Positions 1-8,274 of a stretch of 44,381 nucleotides of DNA are shown in pieces. Position numbers and translations under genes: made by a program. The notes under the pieces were generated by a model, which made no database searches, was not told the origin of the DNA, and saw only the letters and a list, made by a program, of their open reading frames with translations. The DNA comes from an uncultured Flavonifractor sp. (GTDB lineage Bacteria > Bacillota > Clostridia > Oscillospirales > Oscillospiraceae). The stretch spans positions 1 to 44,381 of the forward strand of contig NZ_CALXFV010000004.1 in assembly GCF_944387675.1 (NCBI RefSeq). Reading direction: 5' to 3'. Each line of letters begins with the position of its first letter. The first letter of the stretch is position 1.

Positions 1-2
1 AC

Positions 3-38
3 CGGGTGCTGGAGGCCCTGCTGGAGGAACCGGAATAA
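3..38 (+). CDS. C-terminal end of an unidentified protein (partial)
   Basis: The window opens inside an open frame whose last eleven codons read RVLEALLEEPE and end in TAA. A strong hairpin with a T-run follows 12 bases later, the normal position for a terminator of a plus-strand gene. Too little is present to name the protein. Confidence 0.5.
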   Translation, partial: RVLEALLEEPE

Positions 39-50
39 AGGGACGTGGAA

Positions 51-81
51 GGCGTCCGGCCGCATGGCCGGACGCCTTTTT
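51..81 (+). terminator. Intrinsic terminator after the partial gene
   Basis: Perfect 11-bp stem (51-61 with 66-76, GGCGTCCGGCC pairing GGCCGGACGCC), a 4-base loop and TTTTT at 77-81. The T-run is on the plus strand only. The hairpin abuts the 3' end of the convergent ftsK, so it may also stop that transcript. Confidence 0.9.
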
Positions 82-82
82 G

Positions 83-2764
83 TCAGCTATCCATGTCAAA
101 GGGGGGCAGGTCCCGGCTCTGGGGGATGGCGTCCCCCTCAAACTCCAGCTCGTCAGGTACCGGCTCCGGCGGTCCGCCGGGCGCCATGTCCTGTTTGAAC
201 TGCATTTCCTGCCACTGCTCCTTGGTGATGAGCACCTGACGGGGCTTGGAGCCCTCGAAAGGACCCACCACGCCCTTTTCCTCCATCTGGTCCACCAGAC
301 GGGCGGCCCGGGAGTAGCCCAGCTTCAGCCGCCGCTGGAGCATAGACACCGAGGCCATGCCGGTTTCCACCACCACTTCGATGGCGGAGGGGAGCAGCTC
401 GTCGTACTCGTCTCCCACCTCTTCCGGGGCGGAGCCGCCCACGCCCTTGGCGCCCTTCTCCTTCTCGGCGGCGTGCTGCTCGATGTCGTGGATAATCTCC
501 TGGTCGTACTCGGCGGTGCCGCTGTTCTGCTTGATGAAGCCCACCACAGCGGCCACCTCCTCATCGGAGATAAGGCAGCCCTGGACCCGCTGGGGCTTGC
601 CGGTACCCAGGGGGAAGTAGAGCATATCGCCCCGGCCCACCAGCTTTTCAGCGCCGGTGGTGTCCAGAATGATGCGGGATTCCAGGGAGGAGGCCACGGC
701 AAAGGCGATGCGGCTGGGGATGTTGGCCTTCATCAGGCCGGTGATCACGTCGGCGGAGGGCCGCTGGGTGGCGATAATCAGGTGCATGCCGGCGGCACGG
801 CCCATCTGGGCCACCCGGCAGATGGATTCCTCCACCTCCTTGGCCGCCACCAACATCAGGTCGGCCAGCTCGTCGATGACCACCACGATCTGGGGCATCT
901 TCTCCATTTCCCCGGTCTTGGTGGCGTGGGCATTGTAGCTGGCCAGGTCCCGCACTCCCACCTCGGAGAAGGCCCGGTAGCGCTTCATCATCTCCACCAC
1001 CGCCCATTGCAGGGCGCCGGCGGCCTTCTTGGGGTCGGTGACCACGGGGATGAGCAGATGAGGGATGCCGTTGTAGATGCCCAGCTCCACCATCTTGGGG
1101 TCCACCATGATAAGCCGGACTTCCTCCGGCGTGGCCTTGTACAGCAGGGAGATGATGAGGGAGTTGGTACACACCGACTTGCCCGAGCCGGTGGTACCGG
1201 CGATGAGCAGATGGGGCAGCTTGGCGATGTTGCCCACGATGTTGTTGCCCCCGATGTCCTTGCCCACGGCGAAGGACACCTTGGAGGGATTGTCCCGGAA
1301 CTCCCGGGAATCAATCACCTCGTGGATGTGTACCGGAGAGACCAGCTTGTTGGGTACTTCAATGCCCACCATGGAGATCTTATCCGGAATGGGGGCGATG
1401 CGCACTCCGGTGGCCCCCAGGGCCAGGGCGATGTCGTCGGCCAGGTTGGTCAGCTTGTTCAGCCGGACTCCCTGATCCAGTTCCACCTCGTACCGGGTGA
1501 CCGAGGGTCCCCGGGTGACGTTGGCAATGGCGGCGTCGATGCCGAAGGAGCGGATGGTGTCGGACAGACGGGCCTGATTGGCCCGCAGCTCTCCCGCCAC
1601 ATCGGCCCCGGACAACCCCTCTCCCTCCTTCAGCAGGGAGACGGGAGGATACTGATAGGCCACCGGCCCCTCTTCCAGATTCCGGGCAATATCCTGCGCC
1701 ACCTCCGCAGCGGCTTGGGCGGTCTCCTCCCGCTTGGCCTTGGCTGTGGACACCGCCGGCTCCCGCTGGATCTCCGGGAGGGGGGCGGGGGGAACCTCCG
1801 GCTCCGTCGGGGCGGCGAGAAGTGCCGGGGCGGCGGCCTGCTCCGCCGGGACCTCCGGCGCTGTCTCCGCCGGAGTGGGGGGCGCCTCCTCCTGCTTCTC
1901 CACCGTTCCGGCCAATACCTGGTCGGGCGTGGGAACCGAGGGCTTGCGGTTGAAAAAGCGCTCCTTCTTCTCCACCGGCTTGGGTTCCGCCCGCTTGCCC
2001 ACCAGCGGACCGTCGTCCACCGGAATGTCGATCTGCGGGGTCTCCTGCCGTCTGGATACGGGAGCCGGCTCCGGCTCAGGGGCGGGCCGCCGCCGCGGCT
2101 CTCTGGGGCGGGGCTCAGGCAGCTCCTCCTCCTCATACTCCGCCCTGGGCCGGGCGCGGAGCTGGTCCACCAGCTCCACCGGGGAGATGCGGAAGGCCAC
2201 CAGCAGCATAATCACGGCGATCAGCGCCAGAACAACGCCCGCCCCGATTTTGCTGAACACCGCCGTCAGTCCCAGGGCCAGCACACCGCTGACCACACCG
2301 CCGCTGTTCAGCGCCTCTCCCTGACTCCACAGGGTTTTCACCAGTTCCAGGTTCCAGGCGTAGGCCCCCTTAGCCAGGATCAGGTGGAGCAGGCACCCGA
2401 AAAGCACCGGGGTAAGCAGGGCGCAGCACACCCGGAAGCGCACCGGCCGGCCCCGGTGGAAGAGCAGAATGCCGCTGGCTGCCAGCAGCATGGGGGGCAG
2501 CAGCCAATAGCCGTATCCGATCAGGCCCTTCACCAGTCCGCAGAAAAAGTCAATGAAAATGGCCTGAATGTGAAAGTATCCGAAGGTGGAAAAGATCGCC
2601 AGCAGCAGGCAGATCACCGCCCCCACCTCCCGCCGGATCGGCTTGGGTGCGGGCGCTTTTTTGCGGCTGCCGGAGGTGCGGGCAGAAGAGGCGGTTTTCC
2701 CCTTTCCGGCGGAGGCGCGCTTCCCGCCTGTTGTTTTTTTCGGTGCTGTGGCCAACTCGATCAA
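83..2764 (-). CDS. ftsK: DNA translocase FtsK/SpoIIIE
   Basis: 893-residue septal DNA pump that moves chromosome ends through the closing division or sporulation septum. Layout: basic N-tail (about 1-45), a hydrophobic block with roughly four membrane segments (about 46-197), a Pro/Glu/Ala-rich linker (about 200-385), then the RecA-like motor. Walker A GTTGSGKS lies near residue 521 and the Walker B stretch VVVIDELAD near 625. The C-terminal winged-helix gamma domain (about 785-850), which reads chromosome polarity sequences, is present. Length is normal for clostridial FtsK/SpoIIIE. ATG at 2764 begins 33 bases after uppP ends on the same strand, so the two are probably co-transcribed. Sequence alone does not say whether it serves vegetative division, sporulation or both. 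Confidence 0.95.
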   Translation of the reverse strand: MIELATAPKKTTGGKRASAGKGKTASSARTSGSRKKAPAPKPIRREVGAVICLLLAIFSTFGYFHIQAIFIDFFCGLVKGLIGYGYWLLPPMLLAASGILLFHRGRPVRFRVCCALLTPVLFGCLLHLILAKGAYAWNLELVKTLWSQGEALNSGGVVSGVLALGLTAVFSKIGAGVVLALIAVIMLLVAFRISPVELVDQLRARPRAEYEEEELPEPRPREPRRRPAPEPEPAPVSRRQETPQIDIPVDDGPLVGKRAEPKPVEKKERFFNRKPSVPTPDQVLAGTVEKQEEAPPTPAETAPEVPAEQAAAPALLAAPTEPEVPPAPLPEIQREPAVSTAKAKREETAQAAAEVAQDIARNLEEGPVAYQYPPVSLLKEGEGLSGADVAGELRANQARLSDTIRSFGIDAAIANVTRGPSVTRYEVELDQGVRLNKLTNLADDIALALGATGVRIAPIPDKISMVGIEVPNKLVSPVHIHEVIDSREFRDNPSKVSFAVGKDIGGNNIVGNIAKLPHLLIAGTTGSGKSVCTNSLIISLLYKATPEEVRLIMVDPKMVELGIYNGIPHLLIPVVTDPKKAAGALQWAVVEMMKRYRAFSEVGVRDLASYNAHATKTGEMEKMPQIVVVIDELADLMLVAAKEVEESICRVAQMGRAAGMHLIIATQRPSADVITGLMKANIPSRIAFAVASSLESRIILDTTGAEKLVGRGDMLYFPLGTGKPQRVQGCLISDEEVAAVVGFIKQNSGTAEYDQEIIHDIEQHAAEKEKGAKGVGGSAPEEVGDEYDELLPSAIEVVVETGMASVSMLQRRLKLGYSRAARLVDQMEEKGVVGPFEGSKPRQVLITKEQWQEMQFKQDMAPGGPPEPVPDELEFEGDAIPQSRDLPPFDMDS

Positions 2765-2797
2765 ATCCTTTCCAGGGTATTTCTTCGCCGGACAGCC

Positions 2798-3679
2798 TCA
2801 GGCCATGGCCAGCTTGACCACGCCGGCAATCAAGCTGCCCAGACCTACCGCCCAGCAATAATAGGCGAACTTGCCGAACTTGCCCTTGTCGGACAGGCTC
2901 TTCACCAGCCGGATGGCAAAGTAGCCCACCACGGCGGCCACCGCCACTCCCACCAGGTACATGGGCAGCTCCTCCACGTTGAAACCGGCGTCCACCGCGT
3001 CCTTGACCTCCAGAATGTTGGCCCCCAGAATGGCGGGCAGGGACATGAGGAAGGAAAAGCGCACGGCAAAGGAACGGTCAAAGCCCCGGAGCATCCCCAC
3101 GGAAATGGTGGTGCCGGAGCGGGACAGGCCGGGAATCACCGCCAGCGCCTGGCCGCAGCCCACGATGAGGGCGTCCACCAGGGTCGCGTTTCTGGCTGTC
3201 TTGTGTCCCTTGGCCAGCCGGTCGGAGAAGAACAGGATGAAGCCAGTGGCCAGCAGGGCGCAGGACACCATAATGGAATTGGAAAACAGCTGGTTGATCA
3301 CATCCTGGAGCAGCACCATCACAAACAGGGGCAGGGTGGCCACAATGATGAGCATCACCATTCGCCGGGCCGGTGGGGGGGCCACACCGGTGTCCCTCTT
3401 TCCCGCCAGGGCCGCAATGCCCAGAAAAAACTCCCGAATCATCTCCACAATGTCCCGCCAGTATACCACACACACCGAAATCAGGGTGCCGAAGTGGAGC
3501 AGGACGGTAAAGAGCATGTACTTCTCCTCCATGTTCTCCATGCCGAAAAAGGTCTGAAACAGAGCCAGATGGCCGGAGCTGGAGATGGGCAGGAACTCTG
3601 CCACGCCCTGGATAATTCCCATGAGAACAGACAACAGATAGGTCAATGTAATTCCCTCCATAACGATAGGTTTGGACAT
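2798..3679 (-). CDS. uppP: Undecaprenyl-diphosphatase UppP (BacA)
   Basis: 293-residue polytopic membrane enzyme that dephosphorylates undecaprenyl diphosphate to recycle the lipid carrier of cell-wall synthesis. The two family signatures are clear: EFLPISSSGHL near residue 28 and PGLSRSGTTIS in the second half. Several hydrophobic spans cover the full length, which is typical for BacA. The ATG at 3679 (MSKPIVMEG) has no good Shine-Dalgarno; an alternative ATG lies six codons downstream. It is first in a two-gene unit with ftsK. A TTGACA occurs upstream on the minus strand, but no convincing -10 is seen at the right distance. Loss or amplification of BacA changes bacitracin sensitivity in other bacteria. 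Confidence 0.95.
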   Translation of the reverse strand: MSKPIVMEGITLTYLLSVLMGIIQGVAEFLPISSSGHLALFQTFFGMENMEEKYMLFTVLLHFGTLISVCVVYWRDIVEMIREFFLGIAALAGKRDTGVAPPPARRMVMLIIVATLPLFVMVLLQDVINQLFSNSIMVSCALLATGFILFFSDRLAKGHKTARNATLVDALIVGCGQALAVIPGLSRSGTTISVGMLRGFDRSFAVRFSFLMSLPAILGANILEVKDAVDAGFNVEELPMYLVGVAVAAVVGYFAIRLVKSLSDKGKFGKFAYYCWAVGLGSLIAGVVKLAMA

Positions 3680-3764
3680 ACAGTGTTATCTTATCACAGG
3701 CTGCGGAAGATTTCCATCCTTTTCTCTTATGTCAACAGAACTGACCGGTTTACTCCCCCTTCTC

Positions 3765-3792
3765 TTGACACCTTACCCCATTCCGATATAAT
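3765..3792 (+). promoter_or_regulatory. Sigma-A promoter of the phosphoketolase gene
   Basis: Perfect consensus hexamers: TTGACA (3765-3770), 16-base spacer, TATAAT (3787-3792). The gene's ribosome site AAGGAGGG is at 3831-3838, seven bases before the GTG start at 3846. Predicted to be a strong constitutive promoter. Confidence 0.88.
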
Positions 3793-3845
3793 GGGACATA
3801 CCATCATATATTTTATCCTGAGTTTGCCGTAAGGAGGGTGCCAGC

Positions 3846-6263
3846 GTGGCAAAGCAATCCAACGAAAAAACCAAGGTAGTCATCAAGACCTCCACCCGCA
3901 TGTCCAAAAAAGGCCCGCTCACCCCGGAGCTGCTGCGCAAGATCGACGCCTACTGGCGGGCGGCCAACTATCTGGCCGCAGGGCAGCTCTACCTGCGGGA
4001 CAATCCCCTGCTCCGCCAGCCCCTGCGCCCCAGCAATTTAAAGCCCACGCCGGTGGGCCACTGGGGAACGGTGCCGGGGCAGAATTTTATTTATACCCAC
4101 CTCAACCGGGTCATCACCCGGTACGATTTGAACATGATCTATGTATGCGGCCCCGGACACGGCGGCAGTGCGGTGGTGGCCCAGGCCTATCTGGAGGGGA
4201 CCTACAGTGAGGTCTACCCCAACGTAAGCCAGGATGAGGAGGGGATGCGCAAGCTCTTCCGGCAGTTCTCCTTCCCCGGCGGTATCGGCAGCCACTGCGC
4301 CCCCAACACCCCCGGCTCCATCAACGAGGGCGGGGAGCTGGGCTACTCCCTGGCCCACGCCTTTGGGGCAGTGATGGATAACCCGGACCTGATCGCCGCC
4401 TGTGTGGTGGGGGACGGAGAGGCGGAGACCGGGCCGCTGGCCACCGCCTGGCACTCCAACAAGTTTCTGGACCCGGTGGGCGACGGGGCGGTGCTCCCCA
4501 TTCTTCACCTCAACGGCTACAAAAACGGCACCCCCTCCCTCTTCGCCCGGATCACCACGGAAGAGGTGGAGGACTTCTTCAAGGGCTGCGGATGGACCCC
4601 CAGGTTTGTGGAGGGGGAGGACCCGGCCCAGATGCACCAGAAAATGGCCGCCGCCCTGGACTGGGCGGTGCGGGAGATCCTGCGTATCCAGCAGGGCGCC
4701 CGGGAGCTGGGGGAGACGGAGCGGCCCCGCTGGCCCATGGTGGTGTTCCGCTCCCCCAAAGGCTGGACCGGACCCATCCAGCCTGACGGAACCTGCCGGA
4801 CCCATCAGCTGCCCCTGGCAATTGACGAGGCCCATCCGGAGCAGCTGGCGGAACTGGAGACCTGGCTGCGCAGCTACCGGCCGGAGGAGCTTTTTGACGA
4901 GACCGGCGCGCCGGTGGCCGCTCTCCGGGGGCTGGCCCCCCAGGGGGACCGGCGCATGGCCGCCAATCCCCACGCCAACGGCGGCTTGCTCCTCCGGGAC
5001 CTGCGCACCCCCAGCTTCTCCAAATACGCGGTGGAGGTCCCCGCACCCGGAGCGGTGGAGGCGGAGGATATGGCGGAGCTGGCCAACTATGTCCGGGACG
5101 TGCTCAAGCTCAACCAAAAGGCCAGAAATTTCCGCGTCTTCGCCCCGGATGAGGCCATGAGCAACAAGCTCCATGCCGCCTTCCAGGTCACCGGGCGCCG
5201 CTGGAACGCGGCGGCGCTGCCCACCGACCAGGCCCTCTCTCCCCATGGGCGGATTATGGACGGCATGCTCTCCGAGCACATGTGCCAGGGCTGGCTGGAG
5301 GGCTATCTGCTCACTGGCCGGCACGGGTTTCTCAACAGCTATGAGGCTTTTATCCGCATTGTGGACTCCATGGTGAGCCAGCACGCCAAATGGCTGAAGG
5401 TGGCGGGCCAGCTCCCCTGGCGGCAGGACATCGCCTCCCTGAACTACGTGCTTTCCTCCAACGTGTGGCAGCAGGACCAAAACGGCTTCACCCATCAGGA
5501 CCCCGGCTTCCTGGACCATGTGTCCAACAAGAAGGCGGACGTGGTGCGGCTCTATCTGCCCCCGGACGCCAACTGCCTGCTCTCCTGCTTCGACCACTGC
5601 ATCAAAAGCCGCAACTACATCAACGTTTTGGTCACCTCCAAGCATATGCGTCCCCAGTGGCTCACCATGGAGGAGGCCATCAAGCACTGTACCCACGGCA
5701 TTGGTATCTGGCAGTGGGCCTCCAATGACCAGGGAGCGGAGCCGGACGCGGTGCTGGCCTGCTGCGGGGAGACTCCAACCCTGGAGACTCTGGCCGCCGT
5801 CACCATCCTCCGCCGCTATCTGCCCGAACTGAAGGTAAGGGTCATCAATGTGGTGGACCTGATGAAGCTCCAGCCCCACACCGAGCACCCCCACGGCCTG
5901 ACCAATGAGGATTACGACGTGCTCTTTACCCGGGACAAGCCCATCATTTTCGCCTTCCACGGCTACCCCTCCCTGGTCCATGAGCTGACCTACCGCCGCC
6001 GGAACAAAAATCTCCACGTCCGGGGCTACATTGAGGAGGGAACCATCACCACCCCCTTTGACATGCGGGTGCAGAACTGCATCGACCGGTTCGACCTGGT
6101 GATCGACGTGGTCAAGCGCCTGCCTCAGCTGGGCAACCGGGGTGCCTTCCTCATCCAGCTGATGAAGGATAAGCTGGTGGAGCACAACCAGTATATCACC
6201 GCCCACGGCTGTGATCTGCCCGAAATCCGGGAGTGGAAGTGGAACGGCGGGGCCGGGATCTGA
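3846..6263 (+). CDS. xfp: Xylulose-5-phosphate/fructose-6-phosphate phosphoketolase
   Basis: 805-residue thiamine-diphosphate enzyme that splits xylulose 5-phosphate (and usually fructose 6-phosphate) with phosphate to acetyl phosphate plus glyceraldehyde 3-phosphate or erythrose 4-phosphate. The length and the opening [20 protein letters not shown] are typical of the family. The ThDP/metal motif [18 protein letters not shown] lies near residue 188 and the conserved [14 protein letters not shown] block near 140. The C-terminal third has the usual [11 protein letters not shown] segment. GTG start chosen for its strong ribosome site and promoter. It is monocistronic, bounded by a consensus promoter and a strong terminator. 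In a clostridial genome it would offer an acetyl-phosphate bypass for pentose use. Dual substrate use cannot be read from sequence with certainty. Confidence 0.96.
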   Translation: MAKQSNEKTKVVIKTSTRMSKKGPLTPELLRKIDAYWRAANYLAAGQLYLRDNPLLRQPLRPSNLKPTPVGHWGTVPGQNFIYTHLNRVITRYDLNMIYVCGPGHGGSAVVAQAYLEGTYSEVYPNVSQDEEGMRKLFRQFSFPGGIGSHCAPNTPGSINEGGELGYSLAHAFGAVMDNPDLIAACVVGDGEAETGPLATAWHSNKFLDPVGDGAVLPILHLNGYKNGTPSLFARITTEEVEDFFKGCGWTPRFVEGEDPAQMHQKMAAALDWAVREILRIQQGARELGETERPRWPMVVFRSPKGWTGPIQPDGTCRTHQLPLAIDEAHPEQLAELETWLRSYRPEELFDETGAPVAALRGLAPQGDRRMAANPHANGGLLLRDLRTPSFSKYAVEVPAPGAVEAEDMAELANYVRDVLKLNQKARNFRVFAPDEAMSNKLHAAFQVTGRRWNAAALPTDQALSPHGRIMDGMLSEHMCQGWLEGYLLTGRHGFLNSYEAFIRIVDSMVSQHAKWLKVAGQLPWRQDIASLNYVLSSNVWQQDQNGFTHQDPGFLDHVSNKKADVVRLYLPPDANCLLSCFDHCIKSRNYINVLVTSKHMRPQWLTMEEAIKHCTHGIGIWQWASNDQGAEPDAVLACCGETPTLETLAAVTILRRYLPELKVRVINVVDLMKLQPHTEHPHGLTNEDYDVLFTRDKPIIFAFHGYPSLVHELTYRRRNKNLHVRGYIEEGTITTPFDMRVQNCIDRFDLVIDVVKRLPQLGNRGAFLIQLMKDKLVEHNQYITAHGCDLPEIREWKWNGGAGI

Positions 6264-6294
6264 GGCGCACTTACAGCCGGACCAAGACATTTTC

Positions 6295-6347
6295 AGGCAA
6301 AAGCACCGGGCCTGCCGCGATGCGCGGCAGGCCCGGTGCTTTTGCCT
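6295..6347. terminator. Long perfect hairpin terminating the phosphoketolase gene
   Basis: Perfect 25-bp stem (6295-6319 with 6323-6347) around a 3-base loop. The A-tract and T-tract are built into the arms (CAAAAGCACC paired with GGTGCTTTTG), so it can work in both directions. It starts 32 bases after the stop codon. Confidence 0.85.
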
Positions 6348-6352
6348 CAGCT

Positions 6353-6453
6353 TGTCGAAAAAGCCTCGCAGAGTTCGCGCCCGCAGGCGGACAAATCCTG
6401 TGTACAGCGGCCTGCATCCTACTCGAAAAAGTGGCTCTGCTACTTTTTCGACA
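6353..6453. repeat. 101-bp inverted-repeat element, MITE-like
   Basis: Perfect 11-bp ends TGTCGAAAAAG (6353-6363) and CTTTTTCGACA (6443-6453). Inside them, after a short unpaired step, come GCAGAG (6368-6373) and CTCTGC (6435-6440). The core is not coding. The shape resembles a small dispersed intergenic repeat in the gap between two convergent genes. No target-site duplication is obvious. Copy number elsewhere cannot be seen here. Confidence 0.5.
6423..6451. terminator. Hairpin terminator of the ABC exporter operon
   Basis: TCGAAAAAGT (6423-6432) pairs with ACTTTTTCGA (6442-6451), extended inward by three more pairs including one G-T, with a 3-base loop. It lies 15 bases past the stop of the minus-strand exporter gene and has A- and T-tracts in the arms. 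It is part of the larger inverted-repeat element. Confidence 0.6.
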
Positions 6454-6465
6454 GCCTCTTTCTCC

Positions 6466-8274
6466 TCAATTCAGCTCAAACATGCCGTGGTAGAGCTGGT
6501 AATACTCTCCTTTCTGGGCCAGCAGATCCTCATGGCTGCCCCGCTCCACCACCTGGCCGTGCTCCAACACCAGAATGGCGTCGGCGTTGCGGACGGTGGA
6601 CAGCCGGTGGGCGATGACAAACACCGTCCGGCCCTCCATCAGCTGGTCCATACCTTTTTCAATCAGCGCCTCGGTACGGGTGTCGATGGAGGAGGTGGCC
6701 TCGTCCAAGATGAGAACCGGCGGGTCGGCCACCGCCGCCCGGGCGATGGCCAGCAGCTGCCGCTGACCCTGGGAGAGGTTGGCCCCGTCCGCCGTCACCA
6801 TGGTGTCGTAGCCCTGGGGCAGGCGGCGGATAAAGGAGTCGGCGTTGGCGATGCGGGCCGCCCGCTCCACCTCCGCCTGGGTGGCGTCCAGCTTGCCGAA
6901 GCGGATGTTGTCGGCAATGGTGCCGGTAAAGAGATGGGTGTCCTGGAGCACCATGCCCAGGGAGCGGCGCAGGGCGCTCTTTTTGATGTCCTTCACGTCG
7001 ATGCCGTCGTAGGTCACCCGCCCCTTCTGTACGTCGTAAAAGCGGTTGATCAGGTTGGTAACGGTGGTCTTTCCCGCCCCGGTGGAACCTACAAAGGCAA
7101 TCTTCTGCCCCGGCTTGGCGAAGAGACTGACGCCTTTCAAAATGGGGTGTCCGTCGGTATAGCCGAACGCCACGTCCTCAAACCGCACATCACCCCGCAG
7201 GAGGGTTCGCGTCCCGTCGGGCCGCTCCCAAACCCAGCCGCCGCCCTCCAGCGCCACCAGATCCACCGTACCCTCATCGGTTTCGGCGGGAAGATCCAGC
7301 ACCTCAAACACCCGCTCCGCCCCCGCCAGGGCGGCCAGCATGAAGTTGGTCTGCTGGGTAAACTGATTGATGGGCATGGTGCACTGCCGGACAAACACCA
7401 GGTAGCTGGCCAGGCTGCCCACGTCGGTCATACCCTTCATGGCCATGATGCCGCCCAGGACGGCTACCAGGGCGTAGTTGATGTAGGACAGGCTCACCAC
7501 GGCGGGAATCATGGTGGCGGCATAGCCCTGGGCGCCGGTTCCCGCCCGGCGCAGGGCCTCGTTCTTCTCCCGGAAGGCACGCAGAGACTCCCCCTCGTGG
7601 TTGAAGACCTTTACCACCTTCTGGCCCCCCATCATCTCCTCGATGTAACCGTCCAGCTCCCCCAGACATGCCTGCTGTTTATTGTAATAGGCCTTGCTCC
7701 GCTTCCCGCTGAAACGGACGTAAAGAAACATCACCAGATAGCAGACCACCATCACCAGGCTGAGCCGCCAGTTGAGAATGAACAGCAGGGTCATGGTACC
7801 CACCACTTGGATAAAGCTCTGAATCACCATGGCAAAGCTGTTGTTCAGCGCGTCGGAGATGGTGTCTACGTCGTTGGTGAAGTAGCTCATCACCTCGCCG
7901 TGGCGGTGGGTGTCAAAAAATTTCAGCGGCAGGGTCTGCAAGTGGGCAAACAGGTCCCGGCGGATGTCGTAGAGCACCTTCTGGGCCGCCTTCACCATGG
8001 CCTGGGTGTAGCCGTAGGCGGTGAGCACTCCCACCAGGTAGATCCCCGCGGTGAGGGCCACACCGGCCCGCAGATCGTCCCAGTCCCCGGCGGCCAGACT
8101 GTTGACCACCGGGCGGATCATGTAGGTACCCAGCAGGTTGGCGGTGGCGCTGATACTCACCAGCACCGCCACCGCCAACAGCAGCAGCCTGTGCCGCCCC
8201 AGGTAGGACAGGAAGGTGCGCAGGGTGTACCGCAGATGCTTAGGCTTCTTGGCACTGAGCTGTCGGGCCGCCAT
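6466..8274 (-). CDS. ABC exporter half-transporter, second subunit (canonical NBD)
   Basis: 602-residue fused membrane and ATPase protein of the multidrug/lipid exporter type. Six membrane segments occupy about residues 25-330. Walker A GSTGAGKTT lies near 395, signature LSQGQRQ near 501, and Walker B VLILDEATSSID near 520 with the catalytic Glu intact, followed by an H-loop (VIAHRLS). It overlaps the upstream subunit by 35 bases, showing translational coupling. The pair looks like the heterodimeric exporters of Gram-positive bacteria (BmrCD or TM287/288 type), with this subunit supplying the complete catalytic site. The MarR regulator heads the same operon, which suggests drug or metabolite efflux. 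Substrate unknown. Confidence 0.92.
   Translation of the reverse strand: MAARQLSAKKPKHLRYTLRTFLSYLGRHRLLLLAVAVLVSISATANLLGTYMIRPVVNSLAAGDWDDLRAGVALTAGIYLVGVLTAYGYTQAMVKAAQKVLYDIRRDLFAHLQTLPLKFFDTHRHGEVMSYFTNDVDTISDALNNSFAMVIQSFIQVVGTMTLLFILNWRLSLVMVVCYLVMFLYVRFSGKRSKAYYNKQQACLGELDGYIEEMMGGQKVVKVFNHEGESLRAFREKNEALRRAGTGAQGYAATMIPAVVSLSYINYALVAVLGGIMAMKGMTDVGSLASYLVFVRQCTMPINQFTQQTNFMLAALAGAERVFEVLDLPAETDEGTVDLVALEGGGWVWERPDGTRTLLRGDVRFEDVAFGYTDGHPILKGVSLFAKPGQKIAFVGSTGAGKTTVTNLINRFYDVQKGRVTYDGIDVKDIKKSALRRSLGMVLQDTHLFTGTIADNIRFGKLDATQAEVERAARIANADSFIRRLPQGYDTMVTADGANLSQGQRQLLAIARAAVADPPVLILDEATSSIDTRTEALIEKGMDQLMEGRTVFVIAHRLSTVRNADAILVLEHGQVVERGSHEDLLAQKGEYYQLYHGMFELN

Noticed and set aside
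3680..3764. A sigma-A promoter for uppP from a minus-strand TTGACA near 3730
   Set aside because: No acceptable -10 lies 16-18 bases downstream of it, so I did not list a promoter.
80..3832. A 1250-codon open frame on the plus strand opposite ftsK and uppP
   Set aside because: It is antisense to two recognisable genes, low in complexity (His, Gly, Gln, Leu-rich) and has no family motif; high GC removes stop codons in shadow frames.
4038..6290. A 750-codon minus-strand frame opposite the phosphoketolase gene
   Set aside because: Same shadow-frame pattern, no ribosome site, no domain; the plus-strand gene is certain.
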